Source: Clitoria ternatea
Taxonomy: Eukaryota; Streptophyta; Magnoliopsida; Fabales; Fabaceae
Length of the DNA: 64,000 nt
Assembly (NCBI GenBank): GCA_037962975.1
Contig: CM075675.1
Location: 258,001 to 322,000 of the forward strand
Direction: 5' to 3'
This document shows positions 35,601 to 47,890 of the stretch, in pieces. The notes under the pieces were generated by a model. It was not told the DNA's origin, did no database searches, and worked only from the letters and a program-made list of their open reading frames with translations. A program made the position numbers and the translations under genes. Within the stretch, counting starts at the first letter, position 1, and each line of letters starts with the position of its first letter.

Positions 35601-36022
35601 GGAATTTGACCAGTGAATTGATTATAAGAGAGGCTGAGAAGTACAAGTTTGTGCAAGTTTTTCAAGGTGTCGGGTATTTGGCCACTAAGGTAGTTACGAG
35701 TAAGTTCTAAGTACTTAAGGTGAGTGCAGTTTGCAATTTGAGGTCCTAATTGACCAGCAATGCCATAAGAAGTGAGGTTAAGGGAGACGACATGGTGGGA
35801 ATGGTCGCATTGAACTCCTGCCCAGGAGCACGGGGTGGAATCAGAGGCAATCCAGGTGGAGTTGATGGATGGAGGGAGCAATGTCCAGTGGCTCAAGAGT
35901 GACAAGAGAGTCACCCCATCGGAGGTCAGTGCAGAAACGCCATACAGGAGTAAAGAGAAGACAAGAATTAGGCACCTCACCCTCATTGTCATGTTTTCAG
36001 ATTTGCCTTGGAGTTCAACCAC
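32634..36022 (-). CDS. PEPR: LRR receptor kinase, PEPR (plant elicitor peptide receptor) type
   Basis: Two exons, 36022-33094 and 32995-32634, join in phase (GYIAP|ENAY) to give 1096 aa. Order: signal peptide (about 10-32), LRR N-cap with paired Cys (CSWAGVQC), more than 20 leucine-rich repeats to about residue 700, and a membrane span (VMIAFGASIAVVLLLLGLVY, about 748-768). The Ser/Thr kinase follows, with glycine loop GRGAHGVVYK near 807, AVKK near 828, HRDIKPKNILL near 927 and DFGIAKF near 948. The catalytic Lys, HRD and DFG are all present, so it is an RD kinase likely to be active. Sequence across LRRs and kinase matches PEPR1/PEPR2, plasma-membrane receptors for Pep danger peptides that signal with BAK1. 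The only intron (98 bp) falls in the activation segment. The downstream Met MTMRVRCLIL is an alternative start. Confidence 0.93.
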
Positions 36023-37584
36023 CTTAAATGCTGCTACTACCTTGTTTCTACACTTGTTCTTGTTCCCATTGTCATGCTTTCACATCTGAACACGCACGCG
36101 CTTTCTCATTCCCCCATATCAAATTGATTTTAATATTCACATTGTTCTTTAACTTGACTTGGTGTCAATTTCTTCTTCAGCTAACTCCCACTACCGCTGG
36201 GAGTCTTCATTTATTTGTCTTTTTGGTTCCTAATGCAATATTTTAGTGTTTCACCACATTTCGTGTCATAAACAAAGACTTGGTTCTTTATTTCAGTGCA
36301 TAATTTTAAAGTTGTTTTGCCACTCGGTTGATAACAATTTTATTCTCCATCTTGATAAAAAGGGCGAACCTCTCATTAATTTAACGTTATAAAGCCGACA
36401 AATGGTAATTGTGGAAAAACAATAAAGTGTGGCCCTTTACATTAAATAACTTCAGTCCAATTCAAGGCAAGGTTTTCACACTCAACTCATCCGCCTTGTA
36501 GATTTTTCAACATATTTTGATAGTTAATTATTAGGATGAATGAAGTTTTTATGTGGAAAAATTTTGGGTGAATATTTAAGAGTTGGTGGGAAATAAATGA
36601 TAAGTAAAATTCTACTAGTTTACTAGGACTTTTTGTAATAAAAAAAATCAACTTAGGTTTTTTCTTTCTAAGAGTTTTTTGATTATTGAATAAATCACTT
36701 TTTGATGTTATCAATAATTTTTATTTTTATTTAAATATTAAGTTTATTAATATTTGATTATAAAACGTTTTTTTATGACTTCTTATTGATCTTCTCGTTT
36801 ATTTTTTGAATACATTATATGCTGAAATTGAATTTTAAAACGATTTTGCTTCAAAAACAAACTCAAAGAGAGAAAAAGGAAAAATTTTCACAAAGCTCCC
36901 TCATCTCTTATATTTGTGAGTAATTGATTATGATATTTTTTTCCTAGTATGATTGATAAAGTCTTTGGCAATCAATTTTTTCCCCTTCTAAACCTCCGCT
37001 TCCATTCAAGTCCAAACACACCCTAGGATAATGTGAATTGCATTTAGTCATTTTTTATATTATGTATAAGCGAACAATGTAAAGTTTTTTTTCCCGCTAA
37101 TTAAAGAATTGCCATGTGGTATTTTATAACTATATTAAAATTAAACGGTTTAATTAATAACAGTGTTTGTTTACTGCTCCAACTTAGTATTTACTTGTAT
37201 TCATTTTCATTTTCTCTAAATTTGATTTATAGCTTCAAACTTTCCCCAGAGTGTCACATATTGAATTCTTATGTTATGGGGGGATTGATGCTAGCAAGTC
37301 TTTAGCATTGTCATTCCCCAAGACTGCAACGTTTATGTTTGCTAGTTGATAACTTTGGGTGTATGGTTCCTTGATGAATTTGAAACTAAGCCAAATGATT
37401 GCAATTACAAAGAACAGAGTCATGTTCCAAAAACAATAAGATGGGAAGTAATTTTATACAAGAAAAACAAACAAGAATGAGATGAATTTATCAAGCATAT
37501 GGCTATAGCAAAATTTGTGGCAGAGCCAGGCAGTAGCTAGTTATTTTTATTCCAAAGTGATAAACTGAATCCCTCCTGCAAGAA
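36023..37584. other. Intergenic between PEPR-like and PGDH genes
   Basis: Promoter side of the receptor kinase and 3' side of PGDH; AT-rich. I see no further gene or repeat. Confidence 0.35.
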
Positions 37585-39529
37585 CTAGAGTTTGAGAAAG
37601 ACAAACTCTTCAATAGCAGAGACGGATCCTATGTTGTCAAGAGCCTCTTGGGTTGGTTCTTCATCGACACCAATAGCCATAATAGCCATTTCCCTCCGAG
37701 AGGTCCTTCCCACACTCATAAAACTGACATTGACATTATGCTGAGCCAGTATATTCCCAACACACCCAATCATCCCTGGCTGATCTACCTGCCGGCATAG
37801 TATCAGATTCCCTTCTAAGCTCACATCCACACCAAAAGATCCCAAACACGTGAGGTGTGGAGTCCCATACCTGACCTTCCCCTCAATGCTTATTTGACCA
37901 TTATCCGATACAGCACTCCCAAATTTGGACTCTACATTTGATATGTGCACCTGAATTGAATCAATAGGGTGCTCAAGGGACGAATCAACAACTATTCTTT
38001 CCTCACTTATGCGAAGTCCCTTTTCCTTGGCCTTGTAATCCGCATTGACAAGGTTGATTATTGAATTGGATATTGGTTCAATAATGCCTTTTATGATCAT
38101 GGCTCGCACTAGTCTCGTGTCCAGATCATCTGGCCCCCTTGCCGATCGATAAACCACCTTCACATTTTTTATTCCACTTCCTCCTGACACCAACTGCACT
38201 GCCAGCTTCCCCAGCTTCTCGGCCAACACAATATATGGATTCAGTTCCGACACCACCTGCATGTGCATGCATTGCAGGCTCCATCATGTTGTATTAATTT
38301 CATCAATCATGCATTAACATTAATTAATTAATTACCTCTGGTGCAACCATTGGAGCATTGACAGCAGTTGCTGAAAGTTCTCCCTTCAATGCTCCCACAA
38401 CTGCCTCTGCTATTTCAATGGCCACACCCTCTTGTGCCTCTTTGGTGCTAGCTCCAAGATGAGGCGTGACGGTCACCTTCTCATGCTGCACCAACTTGCA
38501 ATCTTTTGGTGGGGGTTCCTCGATCAACACGTCAAGTGCAGCCTGGGCAACTATTCCACCATCCAGGGCTCTTATCAACGCGTCTTCATCGATGACTCCA
38601 CCTCTGGCAACATTGATGATACGAACGCCTTTCTTCATCTTTGCGAAAGTGTTGTCGTTGAAGACCTTTTTAGTGGATGGAGTGAGTGGCATGTGGAGAG
38701 AGATGAAATCGGCAGTGGAGATGGCCTGATCAAAGGAGACCAAGTCAACACCAATAGCACGTGCTCTGTCAGCAGGGGCATAAGGATCGTGTGCAACCAC
38801 ATTCATTCCCAGCCCCTTTCCACGGCGCGCTACTTCTGACCCAACTTTTCCAAATCCCATTATGGCTAAGGTTTTTCCAACCATAGACACACCAACGTAC
38901 TTGTTTCTTTGCCATTTACCAGCCTTGGTGGAGGCATCAGCCTGGGCAACGTTTCTTGCCATAGCAGCAAGGAGAGCAATGCCATGTTCGGCGGCAGCAA
39001 CGGTGTTGGCGGTGGGTGCATTCACCACAAGGCAACCAAACTCTGTGGCAGATTGCAAATCGACATTGTCAATCCCCACACCGGCTCTGCCCACAACCTT
39101 CAACTTTCCCTTGCCTGCTTCGAACACTTCCCTCGTCACCTTTGTGCCACTCCTCACAATCAAAGCGTCGAAAGATGAAATTTTTGAGCAAAGCTCTTGG
39201 GGTGAGAGCTCATACGCGCATTCAACGTGCCCAAATTCACGTAGAAGTCGAAGCCCTGCCTCTCCAAGTTTCTCGGAAACCAAGATGGTTGGTCTTTTAT
39301 CTGAACTCCAACATCCATCGCCACCCTTCTTCTCGCTCTTTGACCTTAACACGCACGTCCTCACTGTTTTCAAAACATTATTGTTGATCACCAAGGCACG
39401 TGGTTGACAATGGGAGGAGGAAGTTGGGTTCAAGAATGAAACAAGAAAGGCTCTTCTTGTTCTGTTACAGTCTGAACCAGAGGGGAACGCAGCAATAGCA
39501 TTGCCATTTGTACATGTAGATGATGCCAT
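37585..39529 (-). CDS. PGDH: D-3-phosphoglycerate dehydrogenase, plastid
   Basis: Two exons, 39529-38336 and 38256-37585, join in phase 0 (VAPE|VVSEL) to give 621 aa. Residues 1 to about 75 are Ser/Thr/Arg-rich and look like a plastid transit peptide. The 2-hydroxyacid dehydrogenase domain follows, with the NAD-binding GFGKVGSEVA near 225, NVARGGVIDED carrying the substrate Arg, and VTPHLGAST carrying the catalytic His. A linking domain and a C-terminal ACT domain (about 548-621, GNLILCRQVDQPGMIGC) complete it. It oxidises 3-phosphoglycerate to phosphohydroxypyruvate with NAD+, the first step of the phosphorylated serine pathway in plastids. Length agrees with plant PGDHs. ALDVLIEEPP has Leu where relatives usually have Phe; this is minor. 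The gene looks intact. Confidence 0.95.
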
Positions 39530-40619
39530 GTTTTCTTGTTATTGATCTCTCTCTTTCTTTCTCAAATCGCAATCTTTATTTGAATTCTTGGAGCCACTGA
39601 GGTTGGCTATATATAATAACCAATTGAAATTTCTTGGCCCTTAGTTTACTGGTTTCGCTTCCTTTTCTGGTGGGCCATACTGCTTTTAAAATTCATTAGC
39701 TTATTGGCAGTAGTTTTAGCAGAATCAATGGAATTGAGTTGCTGTTCTATTTATGGGATTTTAATTAATTATCAAAAATGAAAAATGTATCTACGAAAAC
39801 GCTTTTCCTCTCATTAGCAGCAAAACTGTGGTTGGTTGATTTGATGCATTCAAGAATTAATGGATTTAATTCCTCTCATTTCTTCACCTTGCTAAGCATT
39901 ACCCTTTAAATATAATTTTGGGGAACTAACTATTTATTTTAATAAATTTCTTCCTTTCGTATTATACTCCTTGTTTAATTATCACACTATTTATTTTATT
40001 TTCATAAAATATTCAATCTTTTTAAAAAAATAATAACTTTTCATGTCCTTTTTTTACCATTTTGTACTTTTTATTTTTCTAATTTCATTACTAATTTTAT
40101 TAACACTTTTACCTTAACAACTATATATATAGCGAACTCTTTAACCTTTTAATAGCTTATCAACTACATTTTTCAAACAGAACTTCAGTTTTTCTTATTT
40201 ACAGTGTTCATATAAAAATTATTCAATAATAAAATATATTAAAAAGGTTACATGTAACATATGTATTAATATAAAGATAAACACTAAAGATTTACAAATA
40301 TAACATTAAAAATGATATAAGTCGCGTCGTTTCTTTAAGAAAATTGCATTCACCCACCCCTTCCAAAACAAGAAAAATAATAATGACATTCGAGTGTTTT
40401 CATCATTCGAGTAAAAAAAAAAGTAAATTAATTTGATATATAAAGTTATGTTCAAATTATGCAATAAAAAAAGTTTAGGACAAATTATAAACCATCTTTT
40501 TCTTTTAAATATTTTTAAATTACATCACATAAATTTTAATTTTTTACAATTTGAGATTATTTTATTTGTATTTTTAAAAGAATACTTGCAAAAATAATTT
40601 AAGGAAACCAATACCAAAC
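39530..40619. other. PGDH upstream region and AT-rich spacer
   Basis: The PGDH promoter and 5' UTR lie at the left, with a CT-rich stretch at about 39545-39564 and a TATATATAA near 39608. The rest is AT-rich with no recognised feature. Confidence 0.35.
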
Positions 40620-41029
40620 TGTTGTCATCATCATAGATCTACTATCACCATAGTTATTGTCATGTCGTTACTTCTCCTACCACTACAAAGATCGTCATTG
40701 TTACATCCAACACTTCAATTGTTGTCATCCCACAATCACAATTTCCATCATCACAATTGTTGTCATTAACGGTGTTGCCTCCACCCATACTACCACAACT
40801 ACCACCACCTTCACTACACTACCATTACTAGTGGTGTCACCACCACACCTCGCACTGTTGTCATTGCCAACACCACCACGTTTCATCATCATCATATCGT
40901 CACTACCACTATCCATACCATTGTATTTGTAGCCATTGTCGACACCACCACCCCCACTGTCGACACCATCCCATCACCATCATTACCATTATCATTGCCT
41001 ACACTGCCACAACCACTTATGTTATGAAT
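40620..41029 (+). repeat. CAY-rich degenerate trinucleotide tract (left part)
   Basis: Dominated by CAT/CAC/CCA triplets such as CATCATCATC and ACCACCACC. The tract resumes beyond the Mutator-like element at 42228-42345. ORFs of Ser/Thr/His or Met/Val composition here are by-products. Confidence 0.85.
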
Positions 41030-41038
41030 GTTGTCATC
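41030..41038. repeat. 9-bp target-site duplication (left)
   Basis: GTTGTCATC directly before the inverted repeat; repeated exactly at 42228-42236. Confidence 0.8.
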
Positions 41039-42227
41039 GGATTTTTGGCAGAATTAGGATCATTTTTTAACAAATTTATAGGAATAGGGTATGTTTCAAA
41101 AAGTTGTTAGTCTGGGGTGCATCATGTCAAATTAGAGTTTATAAACCGCCTGGTGGGAAGACGTTTATTGTGAACCGTTAGTCAAGGGGACGAGTTTCTG
41201 CATGTTGGACACGTGTCAACCATGCATGAAAACCGCTCCCTGAAGAGGCGGTTTCACTGGCTTTTCAGACTGCGCGATGTGACCTCTCTGCTTGGAAACC
41301 ACATTGTGGCCAAGCGGTTTCATCAGCTAATTAAACATCTTGAGAGACAAAATGTTAAAAATTATAAGTTACAACAGCCAAGTATAATTATTTTATTCCG
41401 GGTGAAATAAGTGAAAAAGAACATCCAACATGAAACAAGTTACTGCATGAGATTTGACAAAAAAATCAATCAAAACTGTAAAATAATTTAAAATGTCTGT
41501 GTCTCACAATCCCAATCTATTTGACTTGGACAGTTGTATCATTATCTCCATTTTTCAACCTGTATTCCCGATTCCTGAAACTCAATTACTGCATGTAGGT
41601 CATTAGATATTTTGAAGCAAAAGCAGCTTTGTATCATAGATGTTAAAGCCAATCTCAGGGCAACATGCACCTTCTTAACTTCTTTGCCTTCCTCCTTATT
41701 GCTCTAACTTCCTTCAATCAAAATTACCACAAGATGAAGGTAACTTTAAATTCATCTTTCTACATATATTTCACGAGATGTCTATTTTTTTTGTTCTAGT
41801 TTGGTGTGAAAGTCGTTTTGTATTATTAAGGAGAATACTTGATTCAGAAACTCTATTATATTATATAAATATATGAAATATGACTCTTTCTTATGATGAA
41901 ACTGTCGGTCCACCAAGAAGCAGTAGCAGTCACGTCGGTTTGATAAACCGCCTGTCCACGATGCGGTTTCCAAGTAGAGAGGTCACATCGCGCAGTTTGA
42001 AAAGCCAATGAAACCGCCTCTTCAAGGGACGGTTTCCATGTATGGTTGACACGTGTCCAACATGCAGAAACTCGTCCCCTTGGCCAACGGTTCACAAAAA
42101 ACGTCTTCCCACCAGACGGTTTATAAACTCTGATTTGACATGATGCACCCCAAACCAACAATTTTTTTGAAACATACCTCATTCCTATAAATTTTTTTAA
42201 AAAGGACCTCAATCCTGCCAAAAATCC
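41039..42227. mobile_element. Non-autonomous Mutator-like element (MULE), 1189 bp
   Basis: Long terminal inverted repeats of about 287 bp (41039-41325 and about 41940-42227) match at roughly 85-90 percent by eye. They begin GGATTTTTGGCAG. They are flanked by the perfect 9-bp duplication GTTGTCATC. Long TIRs plus a 9-bp TSD are the hallmark of Mutator-like elements. The roughly 610-bp interior has no transposase and no recognised captured gene, so mobility would need a transposase from elsewhere. ORFs at 41213-41410, 41782-41973 and 41856-42221 come from the TIRs and are not genes. The TSD lies in a CAY-rich tract where similar strings recur, which slightly weakens it. Confidence 0.85.
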
Positions 42228-42345
42228 GTTGTCATCACCACCGTTATCATTATAGGCGTTACCAAACCTACCATTCTAGCCACCATTATCTCATCATTAT
42301 TATCGTCACCACTATTGTCATCATACCACCATCCCTACCCCACCC
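42228..42345. repeat. CAY-rich tract (right part), starting with the MULE TSD
   Basis: Continuation of the trinucleotide-like tract interrupted by the MULE. Positions 42228-42236 are the right copy of the 9-bp target duplication. Confidence 0.8.
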
Positions 42346-43052
42346 TAAACATATTTTTTTTAATAATGAGTAAATCTAAATCTTAAAATTTTTATAAGAA
42401 CTAGATATTTAGTTAAGGTAATTTTATGCGACAAAGTAGGTATGTAATAATGGGAAGGAGAATATATATAAAGCTTGTTTTATTTTAAAAAATAAAAAAT
42501 ATATTTAAATATGAAAGTACAGATTAGTTTTATTTTGAAATAAACTAAAACTGAATTACAATTGAGTGGAGAATTTTAAAATTTCAAATTTAGCTGATTA
42601 ATGTATTTATTTATTTTACTATGAAGTAAATTAAATAAAAATAATTTTTTTTTTTATAATTAATCACCGTTCAATAGGATACATCTCTTCTGGAATTCGG
42701 CAGACACAACTCATTACAGAGGTGGAAGAAGGGTTGGCCCCTAAAATCAAAATTACAGTAAAAGCGTTATTGGTCAGTTTCTGCGAAATCTTCAGTGGTA
42801 TACCGATACTACATATCTAATTTGTATGAATTGGGTCATGCATCTTCTTGTTAAATTGTGAATTTTTAGTATAAGTTCGGCTAATTTTCAATCTAGTTTT
42901 AAATTTCCGGTGAAGATGTCAAATTTTGTTATTTAAGCACTATCCAGTTCTATTATGTGACTACTGTATGATAACCGATTGGCGTGTTTTAGAATATAAA
43001 CTAGTAGACTGAGATGTTTGGTTTGGTTTATATTGTAAAAGGAACGGAGGGT
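42346..43052. other. Upstream region of the WSS1-like gene
   Basis: AT-rich DNA. It may include a non-coding first exon near 42670-42780, a GC-richer stretch, but no splice signals are certain. Confidence 0.3.
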
Positions 43053-45878
43053 ATGGAGCTTAATGATCTTAACAAGGTGTGGGAAATTAAGCCACTCAGG
43101 AGAATTGGAGAAGATGAAGCCAGGAACATTCTTGAAAAGGTAGCTAAGCAGGTTCAACCAATTATGCGAAAAAGAAGATGGAAAGTCAACGTTCTCTCCG
43201 AATTCTGGTACATATTCCTTCATTTTAATTATGTTCTTATCTTATCTTGTGTTGTGCTCGTGCTACTTGTCTGAAACTTTAGAATGCAGTCCTTCCAATC
43301 CCTCTCTTTTAGGGCTAAATATAGGACCGGGTGCAGAAATTAAGCTAAGACTGCGGAGGCCTAATCGTGACTGGGATTTCTTCCCATACGAACAGATTCT
43401 AGACACTATGTTACACGAGCTTTGCCACAATCAACATGGTCCCCACAATGCTCAGTTTTATAACCTTTTGGATGAAATCAGGAAGGTAATTGATTATGCT
43501 TTATATTGCCAATGTCATCTTCACTTAACCATAATAAATTCTACTAGTTCATATGACCTTTATATTGCACCTGTTTTGCAATGGTATATATTCACCCTGC
43601 ACTTATGGTTTTTAATTCAACCAAAGTGTGAAAATTTTTCCAATATATGATAATACATTATTCTGGTAATGCATGGATGGTTTACTTGTCTATATAGATG
43701 CAAAAATTAGTGCATTTCTAGAGGGTGCACCAGCATACACAAGCAACTAAAGAATTTGGGGACTGGTAGGCTGGTGTTAAGTCCTATGATCTAGCACAAA
43801 GTTGAGGTTCACATCGAAGTTATTGTGGCAGGTGCACGTGCACCCACCTCTGTACTTGTTTTGCCTAATTGAAGACGTTTCTTGTATTGATGGAATTGAA
43901 AAGAAGATTATAGTCAGATTCAGGTTCTACCTAATCTAAAAATGGAATCCTTATTCTCATATAATGTGTTAATAATAAATTATTAAATCAGGATCTGTTT
44001 TTTTGTTGACTTGCTATCTTTTTATGCATGCACACATCCTTATTGGTATTGGTCATAGATAATTTGTATATTATTCAACTGTAGGAGTGTGAAGAATTGA
44101 TGGTCAAAGGGATTAGTGGCACCGGGAAAGGATTTGACCTTCAAGGGAGACGTCTGGGTGGGTTCTCCCAACCACCACCTTTGTCGACACTTCGCCAGAC
44201 TACATTGGCTGCTGCTGAAAGTAGAGCACATCATAGAGCTTTGCTGCCTTCTGGACCTCAGTATTTAGGTGGCGATAATAATATTAAGTCTGCTCTGAGT
44301 CCAATACAAGCTGCTGCCATGGCTGCTGAAAGGAGACTGCATGATGACATGTGGTGTGGGTCAAAGCCTGTAGGAGGTGAAACTTATATACAGGACAATA
44401 CAAGTTCAGGTGGACCTTCTGAGAGATCTATTCAAACTTCAGCTATTCAATCTGCAATGGCCAAGGATACTTTTGAGGGAGCAAAATGGCAATGCAATAC
44501 TTGCACTTTATTAAATAAGGTACAACTTGTTATGTTTGTGTAACTATGGAATTGATACAAGGCATAAATAGTTAGTTTTGACTGCTTTTCATATTTATTG
44601 CTGTAATATGAAATGTTTCTGCATCCTTGTTTTATTCAATCACAAAAACGATAACCCTACCCATTTTGCAAATTTTGCTATCCGCACTGTCTATCTAACC
44701 TAAGTATATATAGAAGAACAAAGAGGATCATGTTAATGTCATGTATTGCCTCGAAACTCATTATGTGGGCTGATCGTGTTAAATTTTGCAAAGCTGCATT
44801 GATGAATGAGGTATCTGTAGGCTGTATTCATACAATAAGTTGTTGGATGTGCCCATGTCTTTTGTCTTCAAGTAGATGATTTAAGTTGTACTAAGGTCAC
44901 AGAATCCATGGTCAAGTTTTGGAGGGGTGTAAATTTGGTTAATAATTAGCCGATGAATATTGCCAGTTATTGTGATGGTAGGGATCATGACTAGTAAGGT
45001 TCTTCCACTTTCATATAGTACAGTAGAATTCTTCCTTTATGCCTTTAAATTTGAGCTGGTATTTGAAATTTGTATTGATCAACTGTACATGCTCTGCATG
45101 TATGGTTGCTATAGTACACTGAAGTATGCAAACAAGTTAACAAACACAATGTTTTAGCTTGGTGGCATCACTGGATTTCTGTTGTATAAAAGGAAGTGGT
45201 TGATAAAGGTTAAAAATCTAGACACGTGTATATCAGTAAGTGTACCTAGACAACTTTGAACTAGTGGCTTGTGCACATGTCGTTGTATCTTGAATCTTAA
45301 GGGACCCCCTTAGATTTTTATTTTACACCCATATTGAGCTATTCGTGTAGTTGTGCATATTTGTTAGTTACTTCCACCAGTTTCTACCCTGGTGTATTTT
45401 TAAAATTTCGTGTTGAGCGACATAATCAAAACCAGAAAGAAACTCTTGATCAATGAAGATGGAAGAATATTGAAAAGCATATGAAGATTATCTAACAAAT
45501 GATTGAAAGTCGCAAAGGAGTTTTTCGGTGTTGTCTCCCCTCCCCCCAAAACAAGAACCTCCCCAGAACCCAATTTGGACCTAAATCTATGTCTAGCAGT
45601 AGTCTTTTTACTATACTTCCCTCATTTCTATTTAACTATCCAAAAAAGAGAAAATAAATTTTATTCTTATTTAACTGTTCATTTAAAATTCTAAAACACT
45701 AATAATTACTTTTTTTCCAATAATGTCAGATATGAAAAAGTGTGTTAAATAAATATAGTTAGTGTTGTGTAATAATTGAAGGATAAATAAATAAATTTTG
45801 TATGTAATTAAGACAATATAACTATATTTCTTGGTTTGTATAATTTATCTCTTTTTAGATAGTTAATAGTATTAGAAG

Positions 45879-45925
<47 letters not shown>

Positions 45926-46381
45926 TTTTTTCAAAATTACATGATCATTTAAAAAGTCATATAGTTTTTTAAAAAACTCACATAATTTATATATGTTAAT
46001 CTAGATCATCCATGATAAGATATAACTGTTCAAATTTATTCCTCTCACTTTTACCTAAGAAAGTCATATGATACATCCTCTATATTTATGTGACTCGAAA
46101 GCTTCTGGAATATTCGTGTAAAACAGGTAACAACACTTCAATACATTGAATAGAAATGAACTAATGAAGTCTGATGAGTTGGATTATTGCAGTCATTAGC
46201 ATTGCTGTGCGAAGCCTGTGGAGCTGTGAAGCAGAAAGATGATTCGAAGTTGAGAGTCTGGTCTTGCAAATTTTGTACTCTAGAAAACAGTGTTAAGCTA
46301 GACAGATGCTTATGTTGTGGAGAATGGAGATATTCACATGGCCCACCAGTGTCCGTCCGCGGGCCTTACATTGGCACCTAA
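43053..46381 (+). CDS. WSS1: WSS1-type DNA-dependent metalloprotease (WLM domain)
   Basis: Four exons, 43053-43207, 43290-43485, 44085-44519 and 46193-46381, give 324 aa in consistent phase. Residues 1 to about 135 form the WLM domain. It starts MELNDLNKVWEIKPL and has the zinc-protease motif HELCHNQHGPH in exon 2 with metal-binding His and the catalytic Glu. The middle holds SPIQAAAMAAERRLHDD. The C terminus carries two RanBP2-type zinc fingers of CX2CX10CX2C form: CNTC...CEAC, which the third intron splits, and CKFC...CLCC. Wss1/SPRTN proteases cut proteins crosslinked to DNA in the nucleus, and the RanBP2 fingers usually bind ubiquitin/SUMO or nucleic acid. The Met at 43053 fits the family N terminus better than the in-frame Met at 43014. 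The gene looks intact. Confidence 0.93.
45881..45923. repeat. (AT)n microsatellite in WSS1 intron 3
   Basis: An uninterrupted run of about 21 AT units inside the 1.67-kb third intron. Confidence 0.93.
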
Positions 46382-47590
46382 TTGAACGAAAGTAAATAAG
46401 TCCATGCAAGTACCTTGTAATCACTATGTTTGTACATTATTTTAACATGACACTTCATCTCGAAAATTTGAATATTTATATATACATATAATACGTGTAT
46501 GCATGTGCGCATGTTGAAGTTATAGATATTAAATTATACATTATTTGGATTTGAGATATATTAAAAGTTGAGTATGTAAAATTTGTTAGAAAACATTGGG
46601 CTCTCTCGCATATAAAATTGAAACACAGTATTAGAAATTTTAGTTCAAATCAATGGATTTCCCTAATATTGATTAAGTAGTTTTTATTACTTTTTTTATT
46701 TCTTTACGTCAAATCTCAAATAGTTACTATTGAAACAAGTTTGTCTCTGTGTAAAGAGATACATTTTCATGCAGTGTCTTATATATGTATGTGTGTTTAT
46801 GGTATTAAAATGAAATTGAATTTGTTTTTAAAAATTTTATTTTCGAATTGGGGTTTTTAAAAAGTAATTAGAAACTCATATAACTTAAAATAAAACCTTA
46901 ATCATTGCTTTTGATCTTAGTTTCATGAAATATAATTGAGTTAAATTTTTATAGGAAAAATTTTATTGTGTATATGTTCAGCTTAAATCTAAACAATTTT
47001 CATTAAGCATCTCTCTATATAATTATTTATTACATACTTGTATAATTAGATATTTATGAATTTCTAGTTTAAATATTTTATACAATTTTATTTTCATGTT
47101 ATTACGTTGTAATTTGTAAACATACATATAGAGAGAATTATTTGAATATGATTTTAAATTGATTAACGTGAAGTTATCCTTATGTGTATTTTGCTATTTT
47201 ATTTTCATATAAAAATAACCTATAATTAAAATTAGTGCAAAGGAGGTAATAAAAAATAATTTGTGAAGTGGATTAAAATTTTAAAAAAAATCTTAAAATA
47301 ACTTTCAAATTGATTGGATTGAAATAAAATATTGGTTTCATGTTTGAAGCTAAATAGTGAATAAAAAATAGGAAAAAGGCAATATGAATAAGCAATTAAA
47401 ATTATACTTAAGTTACAATAAGTGGTCATTGAAAAAGACACGTTTTCAGTAATATAAGTTGAATAATATGTAGTAATTAATAATAATAATAATAATCACG
47501 GAAAGAGGGGGCGGGGATATAGAAGGGAAGAAAAAAGTGTAGTTTATAGGATGAGAGAGAAAGAGAGAAGAACATGATTGTAAATTCAAT
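46382..47590. other. Intergenic between WSS1-like and CAX genes
   Basis: WSS1-like 3' UTR followed by AT-rich spacer. No gene recognised. Confidence 0.35.
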
Positions 47591-47593
47591 TGT

Positions 47594-47596
<3 letters not shown>

Positions 47597-47624
<28 letters not shown>
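47597..47624. repeat. (GA)n microsatellite at the CAX 5' end
   Basis: Fourteen GA units. GA/CT runs near starts of plant genes often lie in 5' UTRs or core promoters, which fits its position about 270 bp before the CAX start codon. Confidence 0.9.
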
Positions 47625-47625
<1 letters not shown>

Positions 47626-47796
47626 ATTTCGGGGAAGGTTCGGAGTCGTGACTTGCCATCGCATTTGCCGGCCATCGAAGGCGAATAGTACATAGTAAGA
47701 GTAACATCAAAGGAATAGGAATAAGGATAGTCTTCTACTCTTCTCGCCATCCATCACCGTACGCGGCGGCTGCCACCCACCCGCCCAGGCAGCCAG

Positions 47797-47888
47797 GTAC
47801 GTATAATCTCAATCTCAATCTCAATCTCAATCTCAACTCTTGTCTCTTTGGATCTATGATTAATTGTGTTTGTGGATCTGCATCGCAG
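47797..47888 (+). other. Probable 5'-UTR intron of CAX
   Basis: CCAG|GTACGT at 47797 and CATCGCAG at 47881-47888 make good splice sites 2 bp upstream of the ATG. The interval includes a tandem AATCTC hexamer (about 5 copies, 47805-47836). The intron is inferred from the splice motifs only. Confidence 0.5.
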
Positions 47889-47890
47889 TT

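Noticed and set aside
40657..40932. 91-aa ORF and the Met/Val-rich ORF on the opposite strand
   Set aside because: Both are compositional by-products of the CAY trinucleotide tract.
41856..42221. 121-aa ORF on the minus strand and the 65-aa ORF at 41213-41410
   Set aside because: They lie largely inside the MULE inverted repeats and have no domain; their similarity to each other simply reflects the TIRs.
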